This document shows positions 12,192 through 24,944 of a stretch of DNA of 64,000 nt, piece after piece. The number at the start of each line of letters is the position of its first letter. The stretch's first letter is position 1. Made by a program: the position numbers and the translations under genes. Under the pieces are notes generated by a model. The model had not been told where the DNA came from. It saw only the letters and a program-made list of their open reading frames with translations, and did no database searches. The stretch spans positions 78,933,604 to 78,997,603 of the forward strand of contig OX578137.1 of the NCBI GenBank assembly GCA_951213105.1. Reading direction: 5' to 3'. The DNA comes from Amaurobius ferox. Lineage: Eukaryota > Arthropoda > Arachnida > Araneae > Amaurobiidae.

Positions 12192-13206
12192 ATGCCGTCA
12201 CGACGTTGCCGAAGACCTTATAAGCAATAAGACGAGTTAGAAAGTACTCGTATAGTCGGGATGCATGAAACTGGCTGATCATATCGAGCAATAGACAACC
12301 ACCTGCACCGAACGGACACTGCTGTTCAAAGGTGTTGGCAGCAATTGTTGCTGCAACATCGGCGGAATAATGGCTCTGGAAGACCAAGGTACACGAGGCA
12401 GTATCAGATGATTGTACGACAGGTCCAAACTTGCTCAATGGCATCATTGTCCTCCATCCAACGTGCTACAGCCTCCTCCATACCACCCATGGTGCCTTCC
12501 ACCATCTCACGGCGCTTGGCTGAGGTGGGGTTACGTTCACGGCGGCCTTTAAGCCGTCTGCCCATAACCTCAGAACATTGAAAGTGTCGGCTGGAGTGGT
12601 ATCGCATCCGATCATCATGGCTGCCAACAGACCGGCCAGCATCGCAAAGTGTTCAGCGATGAATCAAACTTCAGTCTTTCAGCATATGACTATCGGGTAC
12701 GTGTGTGGAGGCGCCAGGGCCAGCGTTCCCGATCAGCCATTGTTTTACACAGGCACACAGCCATTTCCCCTGGTGTGATGGTGTGGGGTACTATCTCTTA
12801 TGACAGCAGGTCGTCTCTAGTAATCCTGCATACAACTTTAACCGCTCAACAATATGCTGATGAAATCCTGCGGCCGTTTGCGTTACCCTTCATGGCACGC
12901 CATTCTGGGGCTATTTTCCAACAAGATAAGGCCACGTCACATACGGCTCACATATCTATAGACTGTCTCCGTGGTGCTGATACTGTTCCTTGATCAGCAA
13001 GATCACCAGACCTTTCGTTAATCGAGCATGTATGGGACATGCTAGGCCGTCAGATTCGGGTACCCCGAAATGTAGCAGATCTGGAGCAACAATTGAGGAA
13101 TGCTTGGCAAAATGTATCCCAGGATGACATTAGGGAACTTTTGCACTCCTCACTTAGATTTATACAAGCATGCATTGCCGCCAAGGGTTTTCTTACCAAT
13201 TACTGA
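12192..13206 (+). pseudogene. Tc1-like (Tcb1-type) transposase pseudogene
   Basis: The recognisable N-terminus starts at ATG 12192 (MPSRRCRR..), followed by helix-turn-helix-like sequence with stops at two positions where relatives have residues, then GSGRPR and a diverged linker. The DDE catalytic region is clearer: FSDESNFSL (first Asp, near 12651), GVMVWGTISYDSR, IFQQDKATSHTA (second Asp, near 12919) and ARSPDLSLIEHVWD (the third acidic residue, Glu). TGA at 12991-12993 replaces the Trp codon that normally precedes ARSPDLS. The frame then runs on to TGA at 13204-13206. The length of about 340 codons fits the family. The intact protein would excise and reinsert its element at TA sites. At least two stops and a frame change near 12580-12650 make it inactive. 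Confidence 0.9.
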
Positions 13207-15181
13207 TTTGAAAATTCAATGTGCAATTGCTAACCATTGATGGATCCTGCAGCCTTGACTTTGTAATCATTTCATTACCTGTGTATGAGCTGTACGTATA
13301 TAATTAATTTCAATAAAAACAGTCACTTCCTTCATGGTTCTTTGATTTTTTTTTTAAAAAGAGTGTAGATCCATATATGTATACACATATTATATAATAT
13401 TAGCAGAGAACATTTTGCTGTATAAAAACATTAAATCAGGTACCATTCTGGATTTCTTTAATTTCGTTCTAAGAGATCTCTAATTATGTATTCATTAACC
13501 TTACAAAAACTGCCTGCAAATATGTTGAATTTACTTCAATACGTACTTTCGGTTGAAATTTCAACAACTAATAGATTCTCATTAATAGATCAATATTATA
13601 AAATATAGATCATAAACATAAATATATATTGGTCACATATTTTGGAAGCAAAAAGAAGCCTTCTTCTTCATGACCAGGAATCGAGGAAATAAAAGTAAGG
13701 AGTTCAAACTCCATATTAAGAAAACACCAATATCATTTGAGACAATAACTCAGGTGCGTTGGGATAAGATAATCAGAACTGTATTGTGGGCATTTTATGG
13801 AGTAAACCTAAAATATTTATTAAAACTGTCAATATTGTAAAAATAAATTATTAGTGCAATGTAATCAGAACTGAAACAATAAAGAATAATCCTATGTATT
13901 CAATTTGGCCTTTCAATTTATTTTTATCTCTATATATGCTGTACTTTATCGAACAACTATGTAAAAATACTGGTTAATTATACTGATAATTAGGGAACTC
14001 GTAATTTAAAAATAATCTTAAATACATATACAAAATACTACGTCTTTCTGTTGTGTCAACTAATAATAGCAGCTACTTTACTAACACTAGCGACACCTAC
14101 ATATAATTCTCAAAGCATTGTGGTATATTCAAGCGTTACATATGTAAGAGTTTTATCTCATCCTTTCTAATACTATGGTCAAAATGTTAAGTATCAAGTT
14201 TAAGATATATGCAAATAAAAATCTTTGTATATATATTAATGTAAATAAAATGTGTTTATTTAATGTAAAATGTTGGGTCATGGTATAATGACCTCCACAC
14301 TTTAATTTTATAATCTATATTGGGAGTTCCCGTACTTAGGACAGTATATAAGTGAAGATTTAATCCCACCAAGTTCAAGGTTACTGATATACATAAATAC
14401 AAGTATAAGGATAATCTATGGAATGTGATTTTACAAAAATAGAGATATACCAACGGATATCTCTATATTGGTATTCCGGGATTTCTATTTTTAAATTCCC
14501 TTAGGTTGTGGACTCTTTGAAATTGTAAACGGTGTTTCCAAACACATTTTACGCAGCTAATCTCTGACAAGACAAATTTTCTCCTTTTCCTCGGTTCTTC
14601 ATATAAAATATTTGATCGTTTATTTGACTACATTAAAAAATATTGGGTTACGTCCTATAAAATTTTAAGCTTATGAAAATAACAGTCTAAATACTGCTGA
14701 CTACGCCATGTAAACACTAAGGATTAGTGCTGTAAGGAACAAGTAATTTACCATCCAGTCGGCGAGCTACTGGCAAAGCACTAGATAGCACTAACTTTTT
14801 CACTAAAACAAACTTTTAAGGTAAACAACTTTTAAGGTTAACTAACTTTTAAGGTTAGTTTCGAACCCACTTTTAAGGTTATTTTACATGAACATATAAC
14901 CTCAATGTATGACCACGATCCCCATGAATATAAAGCTGTAATGCAAATAATATGAAAGAGTTTAGAAATACATATGTTTTATAGCTCAACTAACAGACAC
15001 AACAATATGCGAAGCTGTAGCAAGAGTGACATTAGAAAGGGCGTTTGGATGTGATCCAACTACAAGACCCACCTGCGTAGTGGGAAAGACCAGTGAACGT
15101 CAAAACCGAAAACGTTATAATTAGTTGTCAATGTCATTTAATACAGAGACCACTAAGTCAGTCACTCAGGCAAACTTTTAC
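13207..15181. other. No gene recognised; short AACTTTTAAGGTTA repeats
   Basis: AT-rich sequence. At 14807-14882 the phrase AACTTTTAAGGT(TA) occurs four times in tandem with spacers. No coding potential was identified. Confidence 0.55.
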
Positions 15182-15191
15182 ACGAAGTATA

Positions 15192-15472
15192 TTGGCGGGC
15201 GCGGTAGCCCAGTGGTTAGCGCGCGGGAATTGCACTCGGTAGGTCCGGGTTCGATCCCCGCCACTGCCAAAACTGCTGCCGTACTCACGTAGAGTACGAT
15301 CACATTAAACCTGTAAGTCCTTCCCAAAGGCTGGTGGTAGGGGAAGGAGGGTACGGTCCCTGTGGATGCCTCCCCCACTGGATTCCGGTCTGAATTGGGT
15401 AGCACTTCCCGGCCGTCCAAACAGTTACCTTACACCTTTCTGGTAGGTCGGACGGTTTGAGTCTCAACAACA
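15192..15472 (+). mobile_element. tRNA-derived SINE, family 1, full copy
   Basis: The head carries a polymerase III A box (TAGCCCAGTGGTTAGCGCG, near 15205) and a B box (GGGTTCGATCCCC, near 15247), followed by a non-tRNA body and a tail of CAA units. The copy is flanked by a 10-bp target duplication with one mismatch: ACGAAGTATA at 15182-15191 and ACGAAGCATA at 15473-15482. The 281-bp length matches the copy at 35380-35660. SINEs have no protein and depend on a LINE for mobilisation. Four copies or fragments occur in this window. Confidence 0.9.
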
Positions 15473-15889
15473 ACGAAGCATAATGACCTCCAGTTACCGA
15501 CTCTATCAACTTACACGCAAAATTGCACCATTTGAACTCAGCAATATATTCGATCACGAAGAAAATAATTATCGCTTCGGTTTTCGACTTCCCTCTAAGT
15601 TGAAATGTTTTATATTTATTATAATATACATTATAATTTATTTATATGTTATCAACCACTAGATAAATGTTATTCAAAACTGCGTGGTTTTAAAATGGTT
15701 TGCGTTCTAATTTCCACTGCTCATTTAATGAATACCATTCCACATCTGAACGAGAACTAAGAAATGATGTTTGATATATGTATCAGGAGAAATCTATATT
15801 TTTAAAAATATAAATTTGAATAAGCACATGTCGTAACAGATTGTATTGTGTCCAGAAGTAAAGCGATTAAGGAAAAATGATACAGTTAC

Positions 15890-16107
15890 GAATAATATAA
15901 TAATAATATTACGAAAATAATATAATGAAACATAATAATAAAAATAATAAAATAATAAAAATAATAAAATAATAATAAATAATAATAAATAATAAAAATA
16001 ATAAAAATAACATAATAATAAAACATAAACATAAAATGAAAAATAATATAATAAACGAATAATATAATGAAAATAAAATACCAGTCCACTGGCATTTTAT
16101 TTTCATT
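15890..16107. repeat. (AAT)n-rich tract ending in a 20-bp-arm hairpin
   Basis: About 180 bp of AATAAT/AATAAA repeats is followed by an inverted repeat: 16066-16085 pairs with 16088-16107 with one G.T mismatch and a two-base loop. The minus-strand frames rich in I, F and Y here come only from the repeat. Confidence 0.85.
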
Positions 16108-17550
16108 CTATTTTGTTGGAATCTTGTGAGAGGTAGGTGGATGATAGGTGTCGATATTTTTGGTGAAATTATTTTGTCCCAATACATATCCGTGCGGCAC
16201 CGCGCTACAAGACAGCAGGTCAAGGCTCTACAGATGAATAGTTGTTTGCATTTGTAAGGAAATGCCATTTTATATTTATTTTTCTACGAGTAGCGAAAAC
16301 AAAGTAAATACATATATAACTCATTTTGGTTTTACTATAAATAACCATGAGTGATAAATAAAAGTGATCGCACTACACAGCAGATATTAAAAAATATATT
16401 TGTATGAAAATAATTATAAATATTATTTTCAATGTTTAAGTGAATTAATAGTTGTATTCTGATAAAAAAAATCTTAAAAATGCAGTCCAGTACAGCACGT
16501 TGGACTTCCAGCTATAGATCAAATATGGTTAATGTGGTAAAATTAATGTTTCAATTCATATACAGTAGACTTATTGATCCGATTATTGGTTAACTAGTGA
16601 ACGAGATTCACGTACAACCCTTAGGCTGCTATTCGATGGAGTGAGGAAATTATTGAAATTCTGAGGTGTGTTCCGTGCTATTCAAAATTGAATATAAATT
16701 GAATAGCTAGCACACTCGCAAATAATATCACTCGCTTTAAGGAGAAATTCCAAATATTGGCACAATTCGTACATTATGAAATCTCCCGCTTAAAGTTAAC
16801 CCAAAAGAATATATGAAATGAACAGAACTGTTCATATGACCATGATTATTATTTCATAGATGCATGGTGTATTTAAGATTACAGAAGATCGATTTACTTT
16901 TTCTAGGTTGTTCACTAAAAAGTTATTCTGGATTGTAAATTATCTTCTTTCTTGTTATTTTAGAAATATTGCAGTGTGAATAAAGATCGGTTGACTTTGG
17001 TTTTTAGTGCTAAAATAATTTGGAATACAACTTTTTCAAAACACTTTTTAAAAGAAAAGATTCGAGGTATGTTTTGAGTCAGTTCAATGCTTTACGATCC
17101 AATATTTGATATGCCTAAAGTTATTCCCGCAATATACACTGTTAGAAATTTTACACCTAATAGAATGTTTATATACATCAACTGAACTTAGACAAAGGAA
17201 TAAATATTCTGTGAATAAATAATACCAGCATTGCGTGAATAATTGAAGCTGTACTATACGTATACAGAGAGATGTTATATAAAATATTTTTCTTAGAGAA
17301 TCCTAAATACATGTCTAGCAGCAGTAAGTTCAACCAAACTTAGTTTCCTTATTAAAATATTTCTATTAGATGTCAATTTAGCATTATCATCAGAGCAAAT
17401 AAGTAAGTTTTGAGTATGTTTAAACTTTTAATGAAGAACTTATTTTTATAAACATATTAGGACATCTTATGTTATTTATGTATTACTGGTTGAATGTCCG
17501 TTGAAAACAACGGTTTCATAATAAGCAATCCTCGAATATCGTAAAGTTTT
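16108..17550. other. No gene recognised
   Basis: AT-rich, short random frames only. Confidence 0.6.
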
Positions 17551-17559
17551 GAATAATTT

Positions 17560-18015
17560 GCATTTCACATTTATTCGGCAAATCAAACTTTTTTGTGTGC
17601 GGAACACCCGCAAAAAAATAGTGGAAAAATTGAAATTGCTCACTTTTTCCCTTTCGAAATATATTTCCGTACACCCAAGTCCATTTATTTACGAAGCATG
17701 CTTTTCCTATCAGTTTACCTTTCGAAAGTGTTTGTGTTGCACCCAAACCCTTAAATGAACACTTTTGAAAAACTCTATACTTTTTGGGTTTTCTGTTAGA
17801 TGATTGGTGCATATACCAAATATCAAGCCGCTGTCACATTTAAAAGGAGGTGTTTCTCATTTATTCCGAAAATCTAACATTTTGATGTGCGGCACTCCCT
17901 GAGGTAGAAAATTTTAGTAAACTGATTTTCATCCTTTCGACCATCTATCCGTACACCAAATTTGAATCCTCAATCTCATCCCGAAGCATGTGTTTTATCA
18001 TTTCATCAAACATTT
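17560..18015. repeat. Two diverged tandem units of ~290 bp
   Basis: Blocks such as TTTTGTGTGCGGAACACCC (near 17590) and TTTTGATGTGCGGCACTCCC (near 17880) recur in the same order with CCGTACACC and GAAGCATG blocks downstream. This indicates an old duplication. No protein signal was seen. Confidence 0.55.
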
Positions 18016-18685
18016 TGTTATAACTACATAAAATAAGATAGACTTCTACATAGAAGTTGTCCAGGATTTGAAGCAGGGATTTCATAAATTAATTCAATAA
18101 ATTTTTCAAAAGAAGACATAACTATGCTTCCTCAAACACTATACTTCAAAAGAAGCATAACACTATTTATCTCAGGAAGCCAGTTCATTCTGAGTTTTGA
18201 AACTCTGCACTGGTCAATTTCTAAATCCGTCTCGCTTCACCACCCTTATTGATTTGCACAGGCTTGCATAATTCAAGGGGCACACGACGTGCTTCTTTTG
18301 CAGTTAATTGGCTTTGGGGGAAATTACAAGTCTAAACCCTTTTCCACGACAGCAGAATTTCGGGAGTCTGAACACCGACTCTCATCAGCGACAAATTATG
18401 GATATTAGCGAACTGGAGTGCTTTGCTAAATCAACTCAGCATTAGTCTTTATTGGATGGCACACTGCTCTACACTTTGCGCTAATCCTTGAAGTATGGGA
18501 TATTTAACATGAAAAGCAGTAGCTTTTAAACACGTTATAATGTATATAGTAGGTTTTAAACATATTGTAGCGTATATTATATTTTATAAAATATTTCAAA
18601 CATATTATTACATACATTTTATATTAATATATCATTACATATTTTAAACATACAACATATTTTACACATATTATATTATTGTATA

Positions 18686-19130
18686 ACATACACGGTGGTT
18701 CAAAAGTTCTAAGACAAACTTTTAGGGCCATACAAAAACAAGTCCGTTTTGCATAGGAACATGTGGCCGTGGGGTACTGCAGATGCAAGAAGACGCAAAA
18801 AGTAAGGAATACAGATAATACAACACATGTTTATTAGACATAACAATTACTAGTATCAATTATAATTGTTTCTCATAGTATTAAAGTATGTGTTCAAATT
18901 TATTGCCATCCGTAGCTGTGTATTTTTCAGCCAGGATGTGCAGGACTATCTCAATAGGACCTTTCCTGTAAGATGGAGCGGCCGAAAAGGACCGGTCAAG
19001 TTGGTCATTAAGTCCCACGTCCTGTTCCCCATTGATGTCTTCTTATGGGGTTGGGTCACCTCAAAAGCCTTGTTTACAAGATCCCTGATAACTCAGACCA
19101 TTCCATTCAACCGAATGTATTGAGCATCAG
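18686..19130 (+). pseudogene. Mariner-like transposase, C-terminal catalytic fragment
   Basis: The frame 18866-19123 contains SQDVQDYLNRTFPVRW followed by a GRKGP block and LFPIDVFLWGWV. In mariner-type transposases the order is a Q-x-L-N-x-x-F-P-x-R-W-I-G-R-x-G-P stretch and then PDLTPLDFFLWG, whose second Asp is catalytic; here that Asp is kept while PDLTP is eroded. Only about 85 codons remain. A terminal-repeat-like sequence CACGGTGGTTCAAAAGTTCT starts at 18687, only 180 bp upstream, which suggests an internally deleted element. No intact start or second end was located. Confidence 0.75.
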
Positions 19131-22100
19131 AATTGAACGGTCGGGAAAGGTAGCAATCCAAATAGGAAATCGCCTGATCAGCAGGAACATGCACCAGATT
19201 TCTTAAATTCTAAAAGTTTATAATTAAATAAAATATTCAAGTAGACAGATAATTTTACAAAAGGAAACATAATTTTATAGGTACCTCCAAATTGGCACAT
19301 ATGGGAACTATTGTTATTGCGAGAGACAGAATAAGTTGAAAAAAAAGAAGTTGAAGAACATAGAAATCAAAAGCAGGGAAATGATAAAGAAAAATTAGTA
19401 AAAGAGAAATTTAGAAAAATACAAACAAAAGAATATTAAAGACATCAATAAGAAAACAGAGTTAAGTATATTTTCCCATAACTATAGTGAGACGGAAGAA
19501 GATGACGGAAAGTATAGATAAAAAGAACAATAAGCATTTTTATTGATTATATCGATAAAAGCAAAAGCCATCAAATTTACTATGCAACTTTATCAGAAAT
19601 ATTTTAGCAATAAGAACACAGTTTTGATTTTGTTTATTGAGAGATATTTTTTTCAAATATTAAAAATCCATATAAGTTGATTAAATATAGAAGATTTATG
19701 TTTGTAAATGTTTAGCGAATAGGAAGGAGAAAATATAGTGATCAACGTCTCTAAAATTGTTAGGACAGTTGGAGGATAATTTAAGTTTAAAGTAGAAGAT
19801 GTAACCTAAAAATGGACGGTGACCAGTCTGAAGATATATTAAATATTTCTTATGAATTTGGAATTTCGTGGAAACAGAAGGTATAAAATATTTTATTCTA
19901 GTGGGATCACTGTTATGAGGCGAAGTATAACCATCGAGGAGAAGTTGTCAGTTATGGAGAATATAATATTCACAGAATTTTGTAAGGTAAGAATATGGAA
20001 AGGGAAGAGTTTAGGGGATTTACGAGACCCCTATAGCATGTAACGCTGAATTTGTCGCTAGAGTCCCCAGCATGTGCTCGCGAGGGTCCTGGTATTTTTG
20101 AACGCCAATCCATGTGTGGATGTTGCCAGACATTCAAACCTGTGGATGGCAAGAACTTTGAACACCCACATTAAAACTATTATGAGCAATTGTGAGTGAT
20201 TACTGTAATTGTTATGTCAAATAAACCTGTGTTGCATTATCTACATTCCATTTCCTTTGGTTCTTCCTGCATCTGTAGCACCCCAGGGTGGGGTTTACAG
20301 TCACATGTTCCTAAACGGGCTTGTTATTGTATACCTGACCTATCTTTAAAGTTGTCAAAGACCTATTGGACCACTTTATATATAATATATATATTAGCTA
20401 GTAAAATTGTAAAATGTTGCATTTTTGCTTTCCATTCAGTACATAGTACATGTATAATGGAAACATTGTAATAACACTGAGAAAATCAAATTCGAGTTTA
20501 TTGTTTGTTTTACCCGTTTTGACTGCTTTATAACACGAAATCTGTTTGTAGAAATGTATCTGTTCATATGTGTGTATCTATGCATCTGCCTGGGAAATGG
20601 GTAACTCATGATTAATTCATGCAATTTTTATATAATTTAAAAGACTGATGATTTGTATGTTACACTGGCTGTTCTAAATAAGACAAATGAAATTGACCTT
20701 TTTTTTCAATTAGCCCTTATTAAAGATAAATAACTAAATTAAAAGAATAAAAATTCTTAACTAGAAAATTTATAGTATAAATAAATTTGATAACCAAAAT
20801 GAGTGCAAATGTTACGCCATACATATCCTATAATTTTTTACAGTATTTTAAGATTTCTAGTATTGTAATGTTCTTTAGTTTTCCAGAATTCGCTGTGAAT
20901 TCCGGCTTAATTTTAATCAAAGATTTACAATTTGAAACCCAGATGACGCCCGGTATTCGTTTTAGTATTACATAGAAATTGAGTCGAAACTACTATCGGA
21001 ATTAATCTACAAATATAAATAATTTATTAGTAAACAGCATGCACGATTAATTAAAAGTACCAAAGATTAAAAATACAATTAAAATGTAATTTTGATCAGC
21101 TTGATCAATCAACTTATTTTAATCAATTATTGCTTCTAAGTCATTTTTATATCAAACTCTATTCTTTAAAATACTCACCGACAAACAGTTCAATTTCATT
21201 TATTAAATCGTCAACTGTATTGTCAAAAGCTAAACTTTCTCTCTTTAAGAGTAGATTTTTTATTATTAATCTGGCTCCCCAGAGACGATAAATATCCCTA
21301 TAAATCGGACTGAAAAAAAAGTATAAAGATATTTGCGAAACAATTTTGTAAATATTGAAAATCTATTTTTCTTGTTTATTTATTCAAACAGTTCAATATC
21401 TGTAATCTGCACTATTAAGAACCAGCTAGTGCCGAAATATTTGAAATTAGGAATAATTGGTAAATATAATTGTGAATTCCCATTATCTCTCATTGGTCAA
21501 GTATTTGAAGATGGTCAAGTATATGGCGATTGGAGGGAATAATCCTCTCCACTTTCTCATATTTATATTCTATGTTTCAAAGTGCAAGTATTCCACAATG
21601 ATTCAGACATGATAGAATAGAAACTTTCAGTCTCCAAGTTGTCAAAATGTGTTATAAGTCTGTTTCAAAGTTGCAAATTTGCGTGTATGAAATTGTTGAC
21701 ATGTATTTTATTATGTTTATATCAGATGTTACGAGCGTGACAGGAAGGAGTGCATAAAGTTATGTAAATGATACCTTTCCACACGATCAGCTGCATATTT
21801 TCTCTCCAAATATCCTCGGCCACATACTACCGTGTATATTTACCTATCAATATTGTTAATTACTGAACGACTTCATAACATAACGTAAAATCTATAACAA
21901 CACATCTAAAAGAACATCCCTAATAAAACACAACTATATTACGTTATTGTAATAAATTATCAAAATAATGTGCAATATCGCGATAACGGTTCATGGTAGC
22001 GTTCTAAAATTTATGTCAATCGTTTTCAATTAGCAAAAATACATAAGAAATGATTAATTTCGTAACTTGAAAGTTATGAATTTTTGATGATCTTTTTTAA

Positions 22101-22135
22101 AATTTTATTCGGAAATTTAGAAATTTTCTAAACAT
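19131..22135. other. No gene recognised
   Basis: Includes an A-rich stretch at 19330-19450 and a less AT-rich patch at 20040-20340 with no recognised coding content. Frames of up to 91 codons show no domain. Confidence 0.5.
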
Positions 22136-22139
22136 TCGA

Positions 22140-22385
22140 CTGCGTCTAAAGACAATATGCTTCCAGTATTCATATATTGTAATTTTTAGCACCAAATTTC
22201 ATTCGATCTGTTCGTGAGATATCATCTTCTTATGCTCACTGACGCACACACATACAGACGTCACCTGAAAAACGATCGATTCGCGTTCAGGGATGCTCGA
22301 TATGGGCTCTTGAATTCAAATTTCTGACCCTGTTATAATACTTTCCTTATACATTATACTGTATATTTAAGAAAAGTAAAAATCA
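22140..22385 (+). repeat. Decayed member of the GGGAAAGTA-ended repeat family
   Basis: Contains the ordered blocks CACACACATACAGACGTCAC, then ATACTTTCC, TATACATTATACTGTAT and AAGAAAAGTAAAA. These match in order the 3' ends of the repeats at 37140-37320, 38520-38702, 39424-39600 (minus) and 43600-43867. It is a diverged partial copy. Confidence 0.65.
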
Positions 22386-23024
22386 ATTTTGGGAGATGTG
22401 AAATTATCGTCAATGTGTCTAAATTTCACAAAAGGCCATATTTGATGATATTTTGCCAAATTTGTCGCCAATTTATTACCAAATTTGTTCCAAAGTATAT
22501 CATATAGATATACAGTTATATAAAACAGTTTTTTATATAATGTATATCAACCAGCTCGAACAATCCCATTCCAGTACCAGAGCCTCTTCACATTAAAATA
22601 ATTTAAACTATTTGCATGTATCAACTTATTTGCAGATATTTTTGTAAAATTTCTTTAGAAAAGTGTTTTTAATTTACAAGCGAGTAGTCATGCAGATGAG
22701 CTATATACGTTTAAGCTGCTTCAAGAAATTCATATTATTTTAATGCCCTTGTTAAGCATGCAGTTGCTTAATCTGTAGTTTCTATAAATTCTGTCTTCTT
22801 GTGGAGATTTTTGTTTGTTTGATAGTGTGATTCAAATAGTTGAGGCACTAACTAGTCAAGTTACATTAATCACAATAACATGAAATTTGGAATGTCGTTG
22901 TATTTTGTGGTGCATTTTATTTCCTTTGATTTTGAACCTTATCTGGTGCTCGCTTTGAGGGGAATAATTCGAGGTCCGGAACAAATATAAAGTTCAAATG
23001 TAGAATGTCGTAGTCTTTTATGTA

Positions 23025-23747
23025 AGGTAAGTGACCCAAATATAGGCACTACACCTAATATAGGCACTGCTGTAAGAAAGACACAGATTTTCATGAATTA
23101 TCCATCTCCGATATTTTAAAAGGACCAACAGAAAAAAGGCTGTAAATTATCGAGCTGTATGGCAGGTGAAATCGCTTTTTCTACAAAAAAAGGTACCCAA
23201 GCATAAAGCAGCTAGCAAGTCCAAAAGTGTAGCTAAGCCGAAACCAGCACCCAAGCCTAAACCCAAGACAAATGTAACATCAAATGTTGCAACTCAGCCG
23301 TCCTGCAGTAGTGTATTCAGTTCAAAAGAGTCCTGCTATTGGGTATTATGTCGTCAAGAAAACAATTAGACATGATATAGTGTTATACGTGCCGTGTTTG
23401 GGTACATGAGGAATGTTGTGGCCTTACAAGTAAGGAAAAATGTTATATTTTTATATGTCCATCTTGTGACGACTGTGATTAAAGTTTTACGTTGATTTGA
23501 GGGTTTTTTAGCATAACTTTTAAGAGTGCCCATATTAGGTGCAAAGGTTCCAAATATGGGCATAGGTTCCCAACATGGACACTGTCCATTATTAACATCT
23601 ATCTGATGTTTCTAACTCAATAATTATTTTTTCCCTGTTACCCCCTGCAAGGAGAATGCATCCACCAATTTTCAAATTTTTATCTGCTAAAACAAGCATT
23701 ATAATAATTAAAATGCCCAGTGGTGCCCATATTTGGGTCACTTACCT
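23025..23747 (+). mobile_element. Internally deleted pogo-like DNA transposon, 723 bp, with TA target duplication
   Basis: The ends are inverted repeats: AGGTAAGTGACCCAAATAT at 23025 and its complement ending at 23747, matching over about 22 of 23 bases. TA at 23023-23024 and 23748-23749 is the target duplication. Removing the element and one TA restores GTCTTTTATGTATATTTT, matching the uninterrupted unit GTCTTTTACGTATATTTT at 23873, so the boundaries are exact. A TA target and the retained coding remnant fit the pogo/Tigger branch of Tc1/mariner. Confidence 0.9.
23166..23485 (+). pseudogene. Remnant of pogo-like transposase C-terminus (basic linker and PHD-like zinc finger)
   Basis: The first frame (23166-23369) is a Lys/Pro-rich linker dominated by alternating KPK/PKP. 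In another frame from about 23368 there follows MI*CYTCRVWVHEECCG, then CYIFICPSCDDC before a stop near 23481. The spacing C-x2-C...W-x-H-x2-C...C-x2-C resembles the PHD-like finger at the C-terminus of many pogo/Tigger transposases, where W-x-Q-C precedes the finger; here a TAG stands at the Gln position. The DNA-binding and DDE domains have been deleted, so the element can only move in trans. Confidence 0.65.
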
Positions 23748-24290
23748 TATATTTTAAGTATTTTGATCTTATCGGGATAGCCCCCTTCTGAGCCCACCTT
23801 AGGAATATATCCATTTTGGAGGTATAACTCGAGAACCGGAGCAGCTAGAAAGTCCAAATGTTGAATGTCGTAGTCTTTTACGTATATTTTGATTCTTCTG
23901 ATCTTACCGGGATAGCTTGTACTGAGTCTACCATTGGAATATACTCATTTGGGGAGGGGGAGTAACTCGAGAACCGAAGGAGCTAGAAAGTCCAAATGTT
24001 GAATATCGTAGTCTTTTACGTATATTTTAATTCTTCTGATCTTACCGGGATAGCCTGTACTGAGTCTACCATTGGAATATACTCATTTGGGGGGGGAGGG
24101 GTAACTCGAGAACTGGAGCAGCTGGAATTATTTTGTGCTATATTTTAATTTTTGATATTTTTAAACCTTAACAAACTAGCTCGTCATAAGTACGAAATAT
24201 GGGTGTACTCGTTTTGGGGGAAATAACTCGATAATAGGAGCAGCTAAAAAGTCCGAATTTGGAATGTAGTTTTCTTCCATACCTTTAGAG

Positions 24291-24944
24291 TGCATACATT
24301 TTAATACATACAACTTTTAAGTATTTAAGTTGCAAATAATTTAATATGTACATTTATCATTTATGTCACATACAGATAATAAAAAGTAGTAGTTTTACAA
24401 AAACTATGTTTTTTTAGATTTTTCTTGCTACATATAAATGCACTACTATCATTGCTCCAAGAATTATTATTATTTCTTCATCAGGTATAAGGTTAATAAT
24501 TTCTCAAATTTATAAATATAATTACACAAATTGCAAAATAAAATAATAATTAGAAGTGTTTACATATATTTTATGAATATAAAATTTCATAATATTTCTT
24601 GAATTATCATGTATATCATAACTGAAGCAAATATACATAAACATACACACGGAGATAAATCTAAATGTGTTCAAAATATGGCTAGAAATATGGCTTAAAA
24701 GTGTATTCCAATATAATTTTAAATTTTTAACTTCCTGAAAATGAAACAGTTTTTCATTATAGAATGCTAACTGAATTTCCCGTCTTTAGATAATATCCAT
24801 CTATGGATACCACGGAAATAAAATTAGTAAGAGCCACAATCAGAAATATTTTTGTCCTAAATATGCATCCAAGAAAATTTAACAAGTCATGTGACAAAAT
24901 ATACAAATCCGTTTTCAAGTAATAAGTGATGAGTACAAACAAAG
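24291..24944. other. No gene recognised
   Basis: AT-rich sequence between two tandem arrays. No motif recognised. Confidence 0.6.

Larger units (their letters stand above)
22900..24290. repeat. Minisatellite of ~137-bp units, split by a transposon
   Basis: Units share AACTCGAGAACCGGAGCAGC, AGAAAGTCCAAATGTTGAAT, CGTAGTCTTTTACGTAT and GATCTTACCGGGATAGC. The anchor GTCTTTTACG falls at 23873 and 24011, a 138-bp spacing. The equivalent upstream anchor at 23013 gives about 135 bp once the inserted transposon is subtracted. Outer units at 22905 and 24190 are more diverged. No coding function is visible. Confidence 0.85.

Noticed and set aside
12991..12993. TGA in the Tc1-like transposase as another selenocysteine
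   Set aside because: It replaces a Trp codon in a gene with other stops and a frameshift, so it is ordinary decay.
15205..15262. Possible tRNA gene
   Set aside because: A and B boxes are present, but followed by a conserved non-tRNA body and flanked by target duplications, so it is a SINE head; the same applies to 35606-35655 and 57141-57205.
15886..16268. I/F/Y-rich minus-strand ORFs
   Set aside because: Derived from the (AAT)n tract.
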